The notes under the pieces: generated by a model
What the model saw: only the letters and a program-made list of their open reading frames with translations
Databases searched by the model: none
What the model was told of the DNA's origin: nothing
Shown: positions 38,130 through 49,281 of the stretch, in pieces
Layout: every line of letters begins with the position of its first letter
How positions within the stretch are numbered: position 1 is the stretch's first letter
Position numbers and translations under genes: made by a program
NCBI GenBank assembly: GCA_033977485.1
Contig: CM066988.1
Coordinates: 32,980,001-33,044,000, forward strand
Reading direction: 5' to 3'
DNA from: Hydrangea macrophylla
Taxonomy: Eukaryota; Streptophyta; Magnoliopsida; Cornales; Hydrangeaceae
DNA: 64,000 nucleotides

Positions 38130-38408
38130 CCTCGCGCGCGCGGGCCGCTCGCGCGATATGCCCATTTTTCCTTTATTTATAACCTTTTCTGTCTGCCTGA
38201 GGAAAGCAGGGTCGCGCGCGCGGATCGCTCGCGCGAAGGGGTTCTCGCGCGACCCTCGCTCGCGCGATCAGCCTGATTTTCAATTATATATATATAAACT
38301 CTTAAGTCTGCCTGGGGAAGCCTACCTCGCGCGCGCGGGCCGCTCGCGCGAAAGGTCGCTCGCGCGGGCCGCTCGCGCGATTCTTCGCGCGCGCGATCGT
38401 GGCGCGAG
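38130..38408. repeat. CpG-rich palindromic words in the chromovirus LTR
   Basis: Six words at about 38132-38157, 38212-38237, 38244-38270, 38326-38351, 38355-38380 and 38384-38408. They are built from CTCGCGCGCGCGGGCC and GCTCGCGCGA halves. They match the words in the Athila-type element closely, although the flanking DNA is unrelated. Confidence 0.85.
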
Positions 38409-39761
38409 ATGAAGCAGAGGCTTCATCTTCTCCGCAGGAACTGCTCTGGTTCAGTGAAACAGGGGTCTTTTTGACCCATTTCAGTTCTGTAAGCATGTAC
38501 ATCATGTTATATATGGATCTTTTCCTTTTTAAACAAGGATTAAGAATCTATGATCAATTTAACATGATTCTAACTATAACTCTCCAATTTTATGATAAAC
38601 TAAAACATGTCAAAATTTGATTTCTAATATACTTTCTCATATGAATAAATTAGGCTCTATAACTTCAAACATGGCATGTAGAATGTGTAATCTACCATAT
38701 TCATCTCTAAAAACGAATTTAGATTAAGGTTTGAAAATCTCGATTTCAAGCTATGAATTTTCATACGTAAATCAATCATGGTGTTTTTACAAAATTAAAC
38801 AAACACACAGTAAATAGACATGTAATTACATTCTTAGTGAGTTAGTAATACTCACTGATTTGATAAGGAGTAGAAAGTTTGTTGAGAAAGAATCCAATAC
38901 AAGAGCTCCAAACTTTAAGCTTTCAAACTATAGAGATAAAAGTTTTCTCTTTCTGAAATTCTTAGCACAAAGAGCTCTCACACTCCCTATTACCTCTCTG
39001 TGATTTAGAATGCAGAATGTATAAATGAAACAAGGAATGTGAGTTATATAGAGCTCAACTTTGGGGAACTTGGAGCCCAAGGATATTCTAATACACTCAA
39101 CAAAATGCACTTAGATTTTTAATTATCAATATAAACATCAATGATCAGCAGATATGTATTTACGTATACACATTCTATAGATTGCAAGGAACTCTTTGAT
39201 GAGCTAAAGGTCAAGTAGGTGTAGTAGGGGGCAACTTGATGTTGTTTGGGAAAAGCTATTTTAAGACACAAATCACACACTCCAATTGGACCAAAACCAA
39301 ACAAGGCATATCCAATGATTACTTGCCATAAATGGCAAATAAAGCAAATGTCCAAATCGGTCACTTCCAAAATCTGTGTAAGTTTAGCACAGTGCGGATA
39401 GTTTTGGATATAAACTGGTATTTTCGGGGCGCGGTGGTCACCACAAAATACAGAGAATTCATTTTAGTGTAAAGATTGATTTTCTGGTTTAATAAAAATA
39501 CAGTTTGAGTCAACAGAAAATATTTCCACCGTTTTGAAATACAGTTTTGGAAATCCACACAGGTATTGCTAATTTTATAAAAATTGCAGTTTAACCCCAT
39601 CATGAATTTTAATATGAAATAACACAAGGGACAATAATTAGAACATGAGAAATGTAATTAAACGAAGCAGCACACATTACATGAAATTAAATATGACAAT
39701 GCAATAACCAATTAAATATGAAAATGTATTTTAAAATTAAATGGAAATGCAGGTTATTACA

Positions 39762-39780
39762 CCCTTCCTCCCTTAAACAG
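39762..39780 (-). other. Polypurine tract of the chromovirus
   Basis: On the minus strand AAGGGAGGAAGGG directly precedes the LTR start TGTAATAACC. This is the expected second-strand priming site. Confidence 0.8.
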
Positions 39781-39806
39781 GATTTCGCCCCCGAAATCAA
39801 GACTGA

Positions 39807-41851
39807 CTAGTTCTGAAATAACTCCGGGTACTTCTTCCTCATATCAGCTTCAACTTCCCACGAGGCTTCGTTCTCGTCATGGTGATTCCACTGAACCTTC
39901 ACCAACGGGATGTCCTTATTCCTCAACTTCTTGATACTCTGATCCAAAATTTTCACAGGTCTCTCCTTGTAAGAAACGTTATGACTTGTCTCAATATCGT
40001 CATAACTAACCACGTGCGAGGGGTCTCGTATGTATTTCCTCAACATACTTACGTGAAATACGTTGTGAACCCCAGACATCTTCGGTGGCAGCGCCAGTCG
40101 ATAAGCTACTTTCCCGACACGTTCCAAAATCTCAAATGGTCCAATGAAACGCGGAGCTAACTTCCCTCTCTTGAGACCGAAGCGTATCACTCCTCGGGTT
40201 GGTGAAACCTTGAGAAGCACGTGATCCCCAACACTAAATTCCAAATCCTTCCGTCGTCGATCAGCATAACTCTTATACCGGCTCTGAGCGGTTCTCATCC
40301 TCTCCTTGACCAAAGTAATCTTCTCGTTGGTTTCTCTAACCAAGTCTGGTCCCAGCAACTCTGTATCCCCAACTTCAGCCCAACACAAAGGGGAACGACA
40401 TGGTCGTCCGTACAGTGCTTCGAACGGAGCCATACCTATACTCGCGTGATAACTGTTGTTATAGGCAAATTCAACCAATGGCAAGTGTGTCTCCCAAGAT
40501 TCTTCAAAATCGATCACACAAGCCCTGAGCATATCTTCCATGATCTGATTAACACGCTCAGTTTGTCCATCTGTCTGAGGGTGAAAAGCAGTGCTCATCT
40601 TAAGCGAGGTTCCCATAGCTTCTTGCAGACTTTCCCAAAATCCAGAGGTAAAACGTGCGTCACGGTCTGACACAATCGACACAGGTGCACCGTGAAGTCG
40701 CACAACTTGTTGTATGTACATCCGGCTCATCTTCTCTACCGGGTATGTCATACTATAAGCGATGAAATGAGCTGACTTCGTCAATCGATCTACGATTACC
40801 CAAATGGCATCATGATTCTGCTGCGACCGAGGTAATCCTACTACAAAATCCATTGTAATGTGCTCCCACTTCCAACCAGGGATAGGTAGCGGTTGCAACA
40901 ATCCTGATGGTCTTTGATGTTCGGCCTTGACTTGCTGACACGTCAAACACTTGGATACAAACTCGGCCACGTCCCTCTTCATACCTTCCCACCAGAAATT
41001 TCTTTTCAAATCTTTGTACATCTTCGTTCCTCCCGGGTGAACTGTATACCTTGATTTATGTGCTTCATCCAGGATATCCTTCTTTAACTCTTCAATACCT
41101 GGCACACATAATCTATTCCTGCACCGATATCCTCCATCGACTCCCACTTTCCATTCTGCCGGGTCTTTTTCTGACATCTTAACAAACCATGTTTGAAACT
41201 TCTCATCTTCTTTCTGAGCTCCAATAATGCGGTCGATAAGAACAGGCTGTAGGATAAGACATCCGAAGAATTGTCCTTCTCCTTCTTCAGCACTCTGTAT
41301 ATCGAACTCCGCCAAGGTCTCCAATGCTCGCCACTCTCTAACCATTAAGGAGGCGATCGTCTCACGAGTCTGTCGACTCAACGCATCGGCAACCACATTG
41401 GCTTTACCCGGGTGGTATTCTAATGTGAAGTCGTAATCTTTGATCAACTCCATCCATCTGCGTTGCCTCATGTTCAACTCTTTCTGCGTGAACAAATACT
41501 TGAGGCTCTTGTGATCGGAGAACAAATCAAACTTCTCACCGTAGAGATAGTGTCTCCAAATCTTGAGTGCAAAAACCACTGCCGCCAATTCCAAATCATG
41601 AATGGGATAGTTCAACTCATTCGGCTTCAGCTGTCTAGATCCATAGGCTATGACTCTGCCATCTTGCATAAGTACACACCCCAGTCCTTGATATGAGGCG
41701 TCACTAAAGATAGTGAACTTCTCATCAGGTTTGGGTATTGCTAGTACTGGCGCGGTAGTGAGTCTTTCTTTCAACTCTAAAAAGGCTCGCTCGTGCTTCT
41801 CTGTCCATTCAAACTTCAAATTCTTCTTCGTCAACCCAGTTAAAGGTGCTG
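39807..41851 (-). CDS. pol: Chromovirus pol, C-terminal half (RNase H, integrase, chromodomain)
   Basis: An open frame of 675 codons from the first Met, extending upstream to the insertion point. RNase H lies at about residues 40-155 ([19 protein letters not shown]). The integrase zinc region lies at about 258-305 (H-P-G-G-T-K, C-L-T-C-Q-Q), and the catalytic core Asp, Asp and Glu lie in M-D-F-V-V-G, V-S-D-R-D and T-E-R-V-N-Q. A C-terminal chromodomain (V-K-V-Q-W-N-H-H near the end) is the hallmark of chromoviruses and helps target insertion to heterochromatin. No internal stop was seen. It is separated from its RT half by 20.9 kb, so the intact polyprotein cannot be made. Confidence 0.92.
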
Positions 41852-44074
41852 CTATCTGTGGACACGCGGAATCGGACCACTTCTCTCTTGTTCGAGATTG
41901 TTTTGAAATTGATTTGAATCAAAGAAAAGGAAAGGTCTGTTGAAAACAGATACAGAGTCGCCACTTGGTCTTTAAGGAACCAAGAAACCTAATTTGACTC
42001 ACCCAAGCGGATAAGGGCACCGGCCCTTCATAACCAAAGAACTTGGTTCGGGGTTTTGGTACGAGAGAGGAAGGAGCCTTTGTCACGACTAAAACACCCT
42101 CAACTCGCCCCGTCTTTCGACGGGCCTCAATTAGCATCCAAATAATCATCTTATACTATGTTTGGTTCGACAAATAATACTATGATAGTATATTACATCA
42201 CATAAGAAACTTGAAAATGGAAGATCAAAAGACAAAATATCACTCATAAGATCTAAATCAAATATCATGCAATGTGAGGTGAAAGATCACACAAATAAAC
42301 CTAGGAAAAAATCGTCTAATCATGTATCAAATATTCAAGACTTCCTAATCTAAAGGGAACATGGATTTGTTCTTGAAACAAGTAAAAAGAAACGAAAATA
42401 TGCTTAGCAAGCTAGTATGATGCATGTTATTCTTTGAGAAAAGAAGATCTCTCAATCCCCGGGACGGATGAGAAAGGATGATTAGATCGAGGGGAAGCAT
42501 GAACGTGTGATCAGGTTCATTCCTTATAATCTTCTTAGATTAAGAGTTACAAAAACCCCAAATCTTGCATGAATGTATTGTATGAACCTAAAAATGTGCA
42601 AAGGTTGTAGTGTGTTTTGTGTTCATGGGTTTCTAAAATGACTTAGTAGTCTAAAGTGTGCATGAATGAATGGATTAAATCAACATAGGATATATACAAA
42701 TGTAGTATGAACTACTTCCTAAGATGTGAGCTAATTTGGAATGCATATGAGCATCAAATCAAAGAATAAAAGTTGAAATGTGCTTGCTGTGAATAGTGGA
42801 CAGACTGCATATGGCACTTTGCAACATTATAATGGGAGGTCAAACGTGCCTAGAAAAATGTGAGAAAAATCTGAGATCATTCTTATTGTGTCTAGAAAAT
42901 AACCCAAAAAGCCAAACATCAATAGCTGTCACAGATTAAAAGAAAGAAATCAGAATGTACACATGACTCAGAAACAAAAACTGCACTGTTGACTGATTTT
43001 GTATGATGTTTCATAAATCAAAGAAAAGGTTTATGATGACCCATTATATACCAAAAGTTTCCTAAGACACCCAAGTTTTATAAAAAAAATAGAAAAGATA
43101 TATGTACAGTGATGAAAATGTCCAGAATAAGTGCAAGAAGTTAGATAAACATTCTGTGAGAACAGAGGCAGATTATGAATATGAACTTCTCACATCCAAA
43201 ACAAATACTTTTACATTTCAATAATTGATGAGAGAAATTAGGGACAAACTATGATGTATTAGGAAGGTTTTCCAAGTGGTCTCATCATAATAACTTGAGT
43301 ATTTAATTCAAAACAAATCTTTGAATCTGAACAGCTCACTGTTTTGGGTCATTGTTTTGGAGATATTGAGGAAAACAAAGTTTTATTTCTTGAAATTAAA
43401 TGAGAGGGATTGAGAGGGGTTTTGAAATAGATGTTTTGAAAACATGTTTTCAACACTCAATAAGGATTATGACCACTTAGAATACTAACACCAAACTCAT
43501 CATAAGAATCTCCAAGATTGTTGGAGGGATTTATTCTATCTTTTAAACATAACTTCAATACATTCCAAGAATACCTTGGAAGTATTGAGGTTATGATCAT
43601 CATCTATCAAACATGTTTTTGAGGTCAAGAGCTACTATCCATAAGGATTCACTCACCCCAAACTTCATGTCATCACTTAGATGATGATGAACTAGTAAGT
43701 AAATAAAAAGAAAACAAAAAGAAATGGGATAAGAAGAGATGAACAATAAATAAACAAGCAAATAGATGATGATCAATATATGATATTCATGAAGCATGAA
43801 CTTGTAGGTTGGTGTTTCACTCATATGTGATGACACTTAGACATGGAAGAAGCTTCCACTCTCTTGAATGCTCACTAAAATGGTGGTTGGGAGTATTGAA
43901 TGTTGAAATAAATGGAAGTAATGAAGTAAAAAACAAAGTTAGAACTCACTTTTGTTTTGAAAATCAAAGAGGAATGCTTCTTTTTCTCTCTACTCTAACC
44001 TTATCTCTACAACTTTCTCTCCCAAACTTTTCAAAACTCACATTTGACTCCCCTAAAATGAGGAGTAATGGGGT

Positions 44075-44085
44075 GTTTATATAGG
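44075..44085 (-). promoter_or_regulatory. Probable TATA box of the Ogre/Tat LTR
   Basis: On the minus strand CCTATATAAAC, about 143 bp downstream of the palindrome cluster. The same sequence occurs in the 5' LTR near 61669-61679, which would drive the genomic transcript. Confidence 0.65.
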
Positions 44086-44227
44086 CCAACTTGGGGTGGT
44101 TTTGGGGTTTTAAAAGTGTTCCCATTGGCTCCAAACATCTGAAATCATGAAACCACGTCGTTTTGGATTTTAATTAATCAAAATGGGACCACAAGAATAT
44201 TTACAAAAACTTACTGTTCTGGAGGGG

Positions 44228-44288
44228 AGTGCCGCGGCGGCACTGGGCCACTGCCGCGGCGGCAGTGGGCCAGTGCCGCGGCGGCACT
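44228..44288. repeat. CCGCGG palindrome cluster in the 3' LTR
   Basis: Three odd-length palindromes in a row: AGTGCCGCGGCGGCACT, ACTGCCGCGGCGGCAGT, AGTGCCGCGGCGGCACT. They are separated by GGGCC spacers. Outer words are identical and the middle one is the mirrored variant. The same 61-bp block recurs in the 5' LTR and at 46820-46880. Confidence 0.95.
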
Positions 44289-44658
44289 GCTCCTCCCTTC
44301 GTCTGGATAATGCTGTTTAGGCCCCCCGAAGTTCCGGTATTCGCGAAAAGGCCCTATTTCGTCCGAAATTCACAGAAAATGCATACGAACTCCAAATTGA
44401 GGTTGTGATATACCGTTGGAAAGGTAATGGAGTCTACTTTACATAAAAAATAGTTCGGGGATAGGTCACTTCGAAAAGTTTTGCGGTATTCGCGATAAAA
44501 GCCAATTTGATCGCCTTTTTCGCCTTTGGAAATTCATAATAAACTCGTTTTAAATCCAGAAATTATGTGCGATATACCGTTGGAAAGCTATTGACCTCTA
44601 GTATCCATGAAAAATATTTGAAAATTGTTTCGGTGCCCCGATTCCAAAGTCAAATCTT

Positions 44659-44864
44659 GGTCAAACTGGTCAAACCTGGGATTCCCGGGAAGTTCTGGGA
44701 ACCTCTGGGAGCTCCCAGGAGCTGATGTTTTCGCTCGATTTTCTTTTGGAACTTGTTTTAATACTTTTCTCATGATTTAGAATGGTTCTGGTGAATTCAG
44801 ATAATTTTGGTCAAACTTGGTCAAACTTGGTCAAACTCTGGTCAAACCTGGTCAAACCGGTCAA
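44659..44864 (-). promoter_or_regulatory. W-box array in LTR U3
   Basis: GGTCAA (TTGACC on the element's strand, the W-box core bound by WRKY factors) occurs at 44659, 44668, 44809, 44819, 44829, 44840, 44850 and 44859. The last six are spaced 9-11 bp, so they face one side of the helix. It lies upstream of the TATA box in U3. The 5' LTR has one unit fewer, near 62252. Confidence 0.7.
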
Positions 44865-45154
44865 CGGGGACTTTCGGGGAACTTCCGGAACTTCCGGGGG
44901 TCTCTGGGAGCTGACGATTTCTCCCGGTTTTATTCAAAAACTCATTTTATCACTTTTCTTACGACGTAGTATGTTTTCAGAACTTTGGGACCAAATCTGG
45001 GATTTTTTGGATTTTCAAGGGCATTTTGGTCATTCTGAGCATTCTGAGAGATAGAGCTGACTTCCGAGAGTCCTTTCGAGTCTTTTACGATCATTGTGAA
45101 CCACCAAGCTATGGGTCTCCTAAATCTGATAGCCGACAAAATGGGGTGTCTACA

Positions 45155-45170
45155 GTTTGCCCCTCTTTGG
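45155..45170 (-). other. Polypurine tract of the Ogre/Tat element
   Basis: On the minus strand CCAAAGAGGGGCAAAC directly abuts the 3' LTR start. Confidence 0.85.
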
Positions 45171-45956
45171 CAGGAACTTGCGAGGCAACGCATGTCGCAA
45201 GCGAGTGCCAAAGCTTTGAAGAGACAGGACTTTTTGGAGGCTATAGATTTAGGATAAAAAGCGTTGCAAAAGATGCAAGGATGCTGAGGTCAGTGCTGGT
45301 CGTGCTCCGCGTGAGCTGCCTACGTATCCCAAGGGGAATCAGACCAGGACGTAGTTCAGGGCACAAAGGGATGAATCACATATGCACAATACACAACAAT
45401 CAGGCGGATGCTATGCTATATGAGGATGATATGCAATGCATGGATGTGATATGAATTGTGTCATGAGTCCTATCATGTCTAGTGTTATGACCCTAGTATA
45501 AGCAAGTGTTGTGGGGTGTGCCACTCCGAGTGGCTGGTGTTGTGCTAGTGTTTGCGACTGTGATGTGGTGGATGACTCGGATAAGGACAGCAAGGTTTAG
45601 AAGACTCTGGGTCTAGGGGCAAACTTCTGGAATTATAGGAGGTGTGCTTTACAAGCGAATGGGATCGGACGTGGGGTCTCAGAGGACTATGACCGAAGAT
45701 GTCTTTTGGCAAATAACCGACGGACACAGGGGCTCCGGAAATTAAGAGACTGACATAGAAGTCACGGGACGAATGTGAAATCCTGGGACGTCCTGTGATG
45801 AACATGGAGGCACCGACGGTGTGATGAGAGCGATGGACCGACGATGTTTGCATTGAGATGACGAGTCGACAATGGACTAACTGACGGTGTAATAAACCCG
45901 CTGAGGATTAATTTGAATCTGCTGGGGATGAAGCGATACCTTCTAGGATCTCCTTT
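45171..45956. other. Spacer between PPT and the tandem repeat
   Basis: No convincing gene. A structured motif GCCTACGTATCCC...GGAATCAG...CGTAGTTC lies at 45318-45357. It recurs three times directly after the pol stop (51239, 51341 and 51438). Confidence 0.6.
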
Positions 45957-46519
45957 TGATCGAATCTTTCGGGCTTGCCGGGGTCTCTGGGAGCCGGTAT
46001 CTGTCTGCTGTTGTCCTCGGAGGATGATGCAGGGTTCACGGGGAATCTCTTTTCTTGATCGGGAACCAGGATCCATCTCTGAACCTCTCACGGTTGATCA
46101 AATCTTTCGGCGCTCAATCCGAGAGAGCCGGTCAGGGCCTCCGGGAGCTGGTATCTGTCTGCTGTTGTCCTCGGAGGATGATGCAGGGTTCACGGGGAAT
46201 CTCTTTTCTTGATCGGGAACCAGGATCCATCTCTGAACCTCTCACGGTTGATCAAATCTTTCGGCGCTCAATCCGAGAGAGCCGGTCAGGGCCTCCGGGA
46301 GCTGGTATCTGTCTGCTGTTGTCCTCGGAGGATGATGCAGGGTTCACGGGGAATCTCTTTTCTTGATCGGGAACCAGGATCCATCTCTGAACCTCTCACG
46401 GTTGATCAAATCTTTCGGCGCTCAATCCGAGAGAGCCGGTCAGGGCCTCCGGGAGCTGGTATCTGTCTGCTGTTGTCCTCGGAGGATGATGCAGGGTTCA
46501 CGGGGAATCTCTTTTCTTG
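45957..46519. repeat. 154-bp tandem repeat
   Basis: Three full copies begin at 46055, 46209 and 46363 and appear identical. A truncated, more diverged copy precedes them at 45957-46054. Each carries CTCCGGGAGCTGGTATCTGTC and TCCTCGGAGGATGATGCAG segments. A related GGGTCTCTGGGAGC word occurs in LTR U3 at 44895. Frames through it are repeat artefacts. Confidence 0.92.
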
Positions 46520-46699
46520 TTTATTTGGCGCCTTGGCTAGAAACCAGGATCCGTTACAGGAATTCCCGCCACTGATCGAATCTTGCGACGGTTGTCCTGA
46601 AACGACCGAATCGGGTCTTCGGGAGCCGATTTTTCCCAGTTTTTGCCTGCTGGAGGTAGTTCTGACAACTTTTAGTCTGCTTGGGGTAAAACCTCATAA

Positions 46700-47102
46700 A
46701 TCTTGACTGGAACGGGCCATCGGGGCTGATCGGGGCCAAAAATGGGCTGAAAAAGGCCAAAACGGGCCAAAACGGGACGAAACGGAGCAAAACGGAGCGA
46801 CGCGGGGCCCGCGGGGAGCAGTGCCGCGGCGGCACTGGGCCACTGCCGCGGCGGCAGTTGGCCAGTGCCGCGGCGGCACTGGGTGGCCGGACTTCATCTT
46901 CTTTTATCTCGGGTTTTTGAGCTTTTGGAGCTCATTCTTGGTCATTTTGGGGTGTTTTTGAAGCCAAAATTCATCAAAACGCAGCTTGTGCGCGCTCAGG
47001 TGAGTAATCTTTCCCCGTAGTCGGATTTTTGATTGGTGTTTTGGTTTGCCCAAATTTTCAAGAAGAAAGTTAAAATGTGACTTCCATTTTTCTTGTAGAT
47101 CC
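46700..47102 (+). promoter_or_regulatory. Candidate promoter and 5' UTR of the first antisense gene
   Basis: A 10-bp periodic run of AAAACGGGCC-like words (46711-46800; strict 10-bp spacing at 46763, 46773, 46783 and 46793) is followed by the CCGCGG palindrome cluster (46820-46880), about 220 bp before the ATG at 47103. No strong TATA box is visible. The call is inferred from position and from the shared LTR module. Confidence 0.4.
46820..46880. repeat. CCGCGG palindrome cluster upstream of the antisense gene
   Basis: Same three-word structure as in the LTRs, with one spacer base changed (TTGGCC for TGGGCC). It lies on the approach to the antisense gene rather than in an LTR. Confidence 0.95.
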
Positions 47103-49281
47103 ATGGCTTCGAGCTCAAGGAGACCGTCTAAGAAGGCCAAAGGACGAATGAAGGCCGAGATGCACTCCCCGGACGTGATTTTGCGAGACCCCCAACACCA
47201 CCTTTCGGCCGCGGCTCTAGCGAGCTTGGTATGTGAAACTTTCGCCATTTTAGGACCACTTTTATGTACTATGCTAGTTTTGTGAGCCGTAGTGTGCACT
47301 TAGAGACCGTTAGAAGCTTGACTTGTGCTCAAATGTTGATTTTGTGAATTTTTGCTCTCGGGTTGTGAATAGTGATTTTGTGCATCTTTTGTCGCCTTTG
47401 TTGTGTGCAGGTGCCGGAAGTGGCCTTGAAAGGCCACGGTAGCCTTGCCCATGCTTTCTTATGGTATACCCAGCTTTCGCCCACCGTTAAGAGGATGGTT
47501 GATGATGCCGGGTTCGGAGGCTTCGTCCGCTTGGTTTCGAAAAGTAGCAACGATCTGGCTCACTTCTATGCACTGGCCGAGAGGTGGTGGGACACTACCA
47601 ATACCTTCCACCTGCCGTTCGGAGAGATGACTATGACGCCTTTCGACTTCTCCATGATTACGGGCTTGAGGGTTGGCGGGAAGCGCCTGATTCTGGATTA
47701 CTTTTACGAGATCGACCCGGAGGCGGTGGAGATGTTGATTGGGGCTGTTCCCCCTAACTTGGAGAGGCATTGGTTCCCCTGCGGCTGGCTTTACCGGGCC
47801 TATGGTAGAGGTAATCACAATCTGAACAATTCCCAGCTTTTGAGGGTTTACCTTCTGTATGTCCTCGGGTGCTCCATCTTTGCGACAAGGAACGACCGGG
47901 TGAGCTTGAGGCTCCTTTCTTGCCTGGCGACCATTGATGAGATCCCCTCCTATAACTGGGGCGGTGCTGCCCTGGCCCATCTCTACAAGCATATGGGGGA
48001 GGTCTCTCGGGGCGATGTTAAATCTACTGGGGGATTCTGGCGAGCTTGGGAGGTATGCACTGCTTCTTCTTTTATTTTCCATCTCTTTGATTGTCATACC
48101 TGTTCTGATTTTTTCTTTGTCTGTGCAGCTTTGGAGTTTTGAATACTTGAAGATGTTGGCTCCTTCCCCGGCGGATGAATCAGGCGAGGATGAGGATGGC
48201 ATGGCTCCTGTGCCTTTATTCCCACGAGGTTTGAGGTGGCGGAGGGACGTTGTTGGGGTGAAGAGTGGGGCCCATCGGATTGTTTTGCTTAGAAACTTCC
48301 TGACTGAGCTGACGGCCTCTGATGTTGATTGGACGCCTTGGGAGGGCGTTGTTTACGCCGCCCCAGAGGAGATACAAGCGGTTAAATCTCTTACCTCTTG
48401 TCGCCTTCTGCTGGAGAGTACCGAGTGTAGGCAGTGGTTCCTTGGGGAACGGGTGTCTCGGCAGGTGGTCGGTGGCTCCCGGTATCGCGTTCCCCATAAT
48501 CCTCCTGTGATGGATGCTAGTGACCTCTCTGGTGACGCTCTGTCGGCGGCCTTGGCTGGCACCGACGTCTGGGATCATTTCCTCTCTGAGACCGGGTATG
48601 AGGCTTACCGTGGCGGCTTCTTGATGCCCAACTTCCCACTCCTGGAGGTAAGTTTCTTGTTATATTTTTGCTTTTCATTTATTGCCTATGTTTTTGACTT
48701 GCCTTTAACTTATTCTGTGCCTACAGCTTCGCGAGATGTACAGGAGACAGGCTCCTCAGGCTCCCGACCCTATCCCTCCTTGGGATTGGACCGTCAATGT
48801 TCTAGGCGCTGATGGCGCTCCCCAAATGATGGAGGTGCCGCGAGTCACATGTGGGTACCCTTCTCAGCCAGCGGGCGTCCTCAATGTCCCTTGGAGTTAC
48901 GCTGAGGAGGGTCACGCCTTGGCAGCTAGCTTAAGGTCCTTGGTCCTCACACGAGATCACCGGGTACGTCTCTAATTTTGCACTTTCTTTTGGTTATGAG
49001 GTTCTAACCCTAGATTTTACCCTTGACAGATGGACGGTATGCGGCAATTTGCCGCCAACCAGATGGCATCCTTGGTAAGTCTCTGACTCGACTCTGTTTT
49101 TGGCATTTCTTTCTTTTTGTTATTTTCTTTACTGATTGCCTTCATTTTCTTGTGTGTGCAGTATCGTGGAGGCGGGGCCGGCTCATCGAGGACTGGTCCA
49201 AGATGCAGAGGTGGCAGGAGGAGGCCGTCGCCGACATACACTCCGGGCGGTCCGACAGAGGACGAAGAAGAGGAAGACTGA
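47103..49281 (+). CDS. Six-exon plant-mobile-domain-like gene, antisense inside the Ogre/Tat element
   Basis: I read six exons: 47103-47228, 47411-48052, 48129-48647, 48727-48963, 49030-49074 and 49162-49281. All five introns (182, 76, 79, 66 and 87 bp) start GT, end AG and fall exactly between codons. The joined frame is open for 562 residues. The N-terminus is basic (R-R-P-S-K-K-A-K-G-R, nuclear-signal-like). Exon 2 carries R-W-W-D..T-F-H-L-P-F-G-E-M-T-M-T, and exon 3 begins L-W-S-F-E-Y, both typical of the plant mobile domain (aminotransferase-like, PMD) family. The C-terminus is G/R-rich, ending in an acidic tail. PMD proteins occur both as host silencing factors (MAIN/MAIL group) and in transposons. 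The function here is unknown. The gene runs opposite to gag-pol, between pol and the 3' LTR. Confidence 0.8.

Larger units (their letters stand above)
36768..39761 (-). repeat. 3' LTR of the chromovirus
   Basis: 2994 bp. On the minus strand it starts TGTAATAACC and ends GGGGCGTGACA. It contains a diverged repeat block (37455-37700), an (AACCAC)n-like microsatellite (37741-37850) and the CpG-rich word clusters (38130-38408). A TATA-like CTCTATATAACTC lies near 39040-39056 on the minus strand. Confidence 0.85.
41857..45154 (-). repeat. 3' LTR of the Ogre/Tat element
   Basis: 3298 bp. The minus-strand start is TGTAGACACCCC at 45154. Going inward there is a roughly 190-bp tandemly duplicated module, a W-box array (44809-44864), a palindrome cluster (44228-44288) and a TATA box (44075-44085). 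By eye it differs from the 5' LTR by three substitutions and a 9-bp unit near 44668. Short frames inside it have no recognisable product. Confidence 0.95.

Noticed and set aside
40221..40670. 149-residue plus-strand frame
   Set aside because: Antisense shadow of the chromovirus integrase.
45913..46706. Repeated plus-strand frames of 99-165 residues
   Set aside because: They come from the 154-bp tandem repeat, begin at non-ATG positions in some copies, and lack any recognisable domain.
47459..48202. 247-residue minus-strand frame
   Set aside because: It is the shadow of exons 2 and 3 of the antisense gene, with no family motifs. The plus-strand reading has motifs and matched splice sites.
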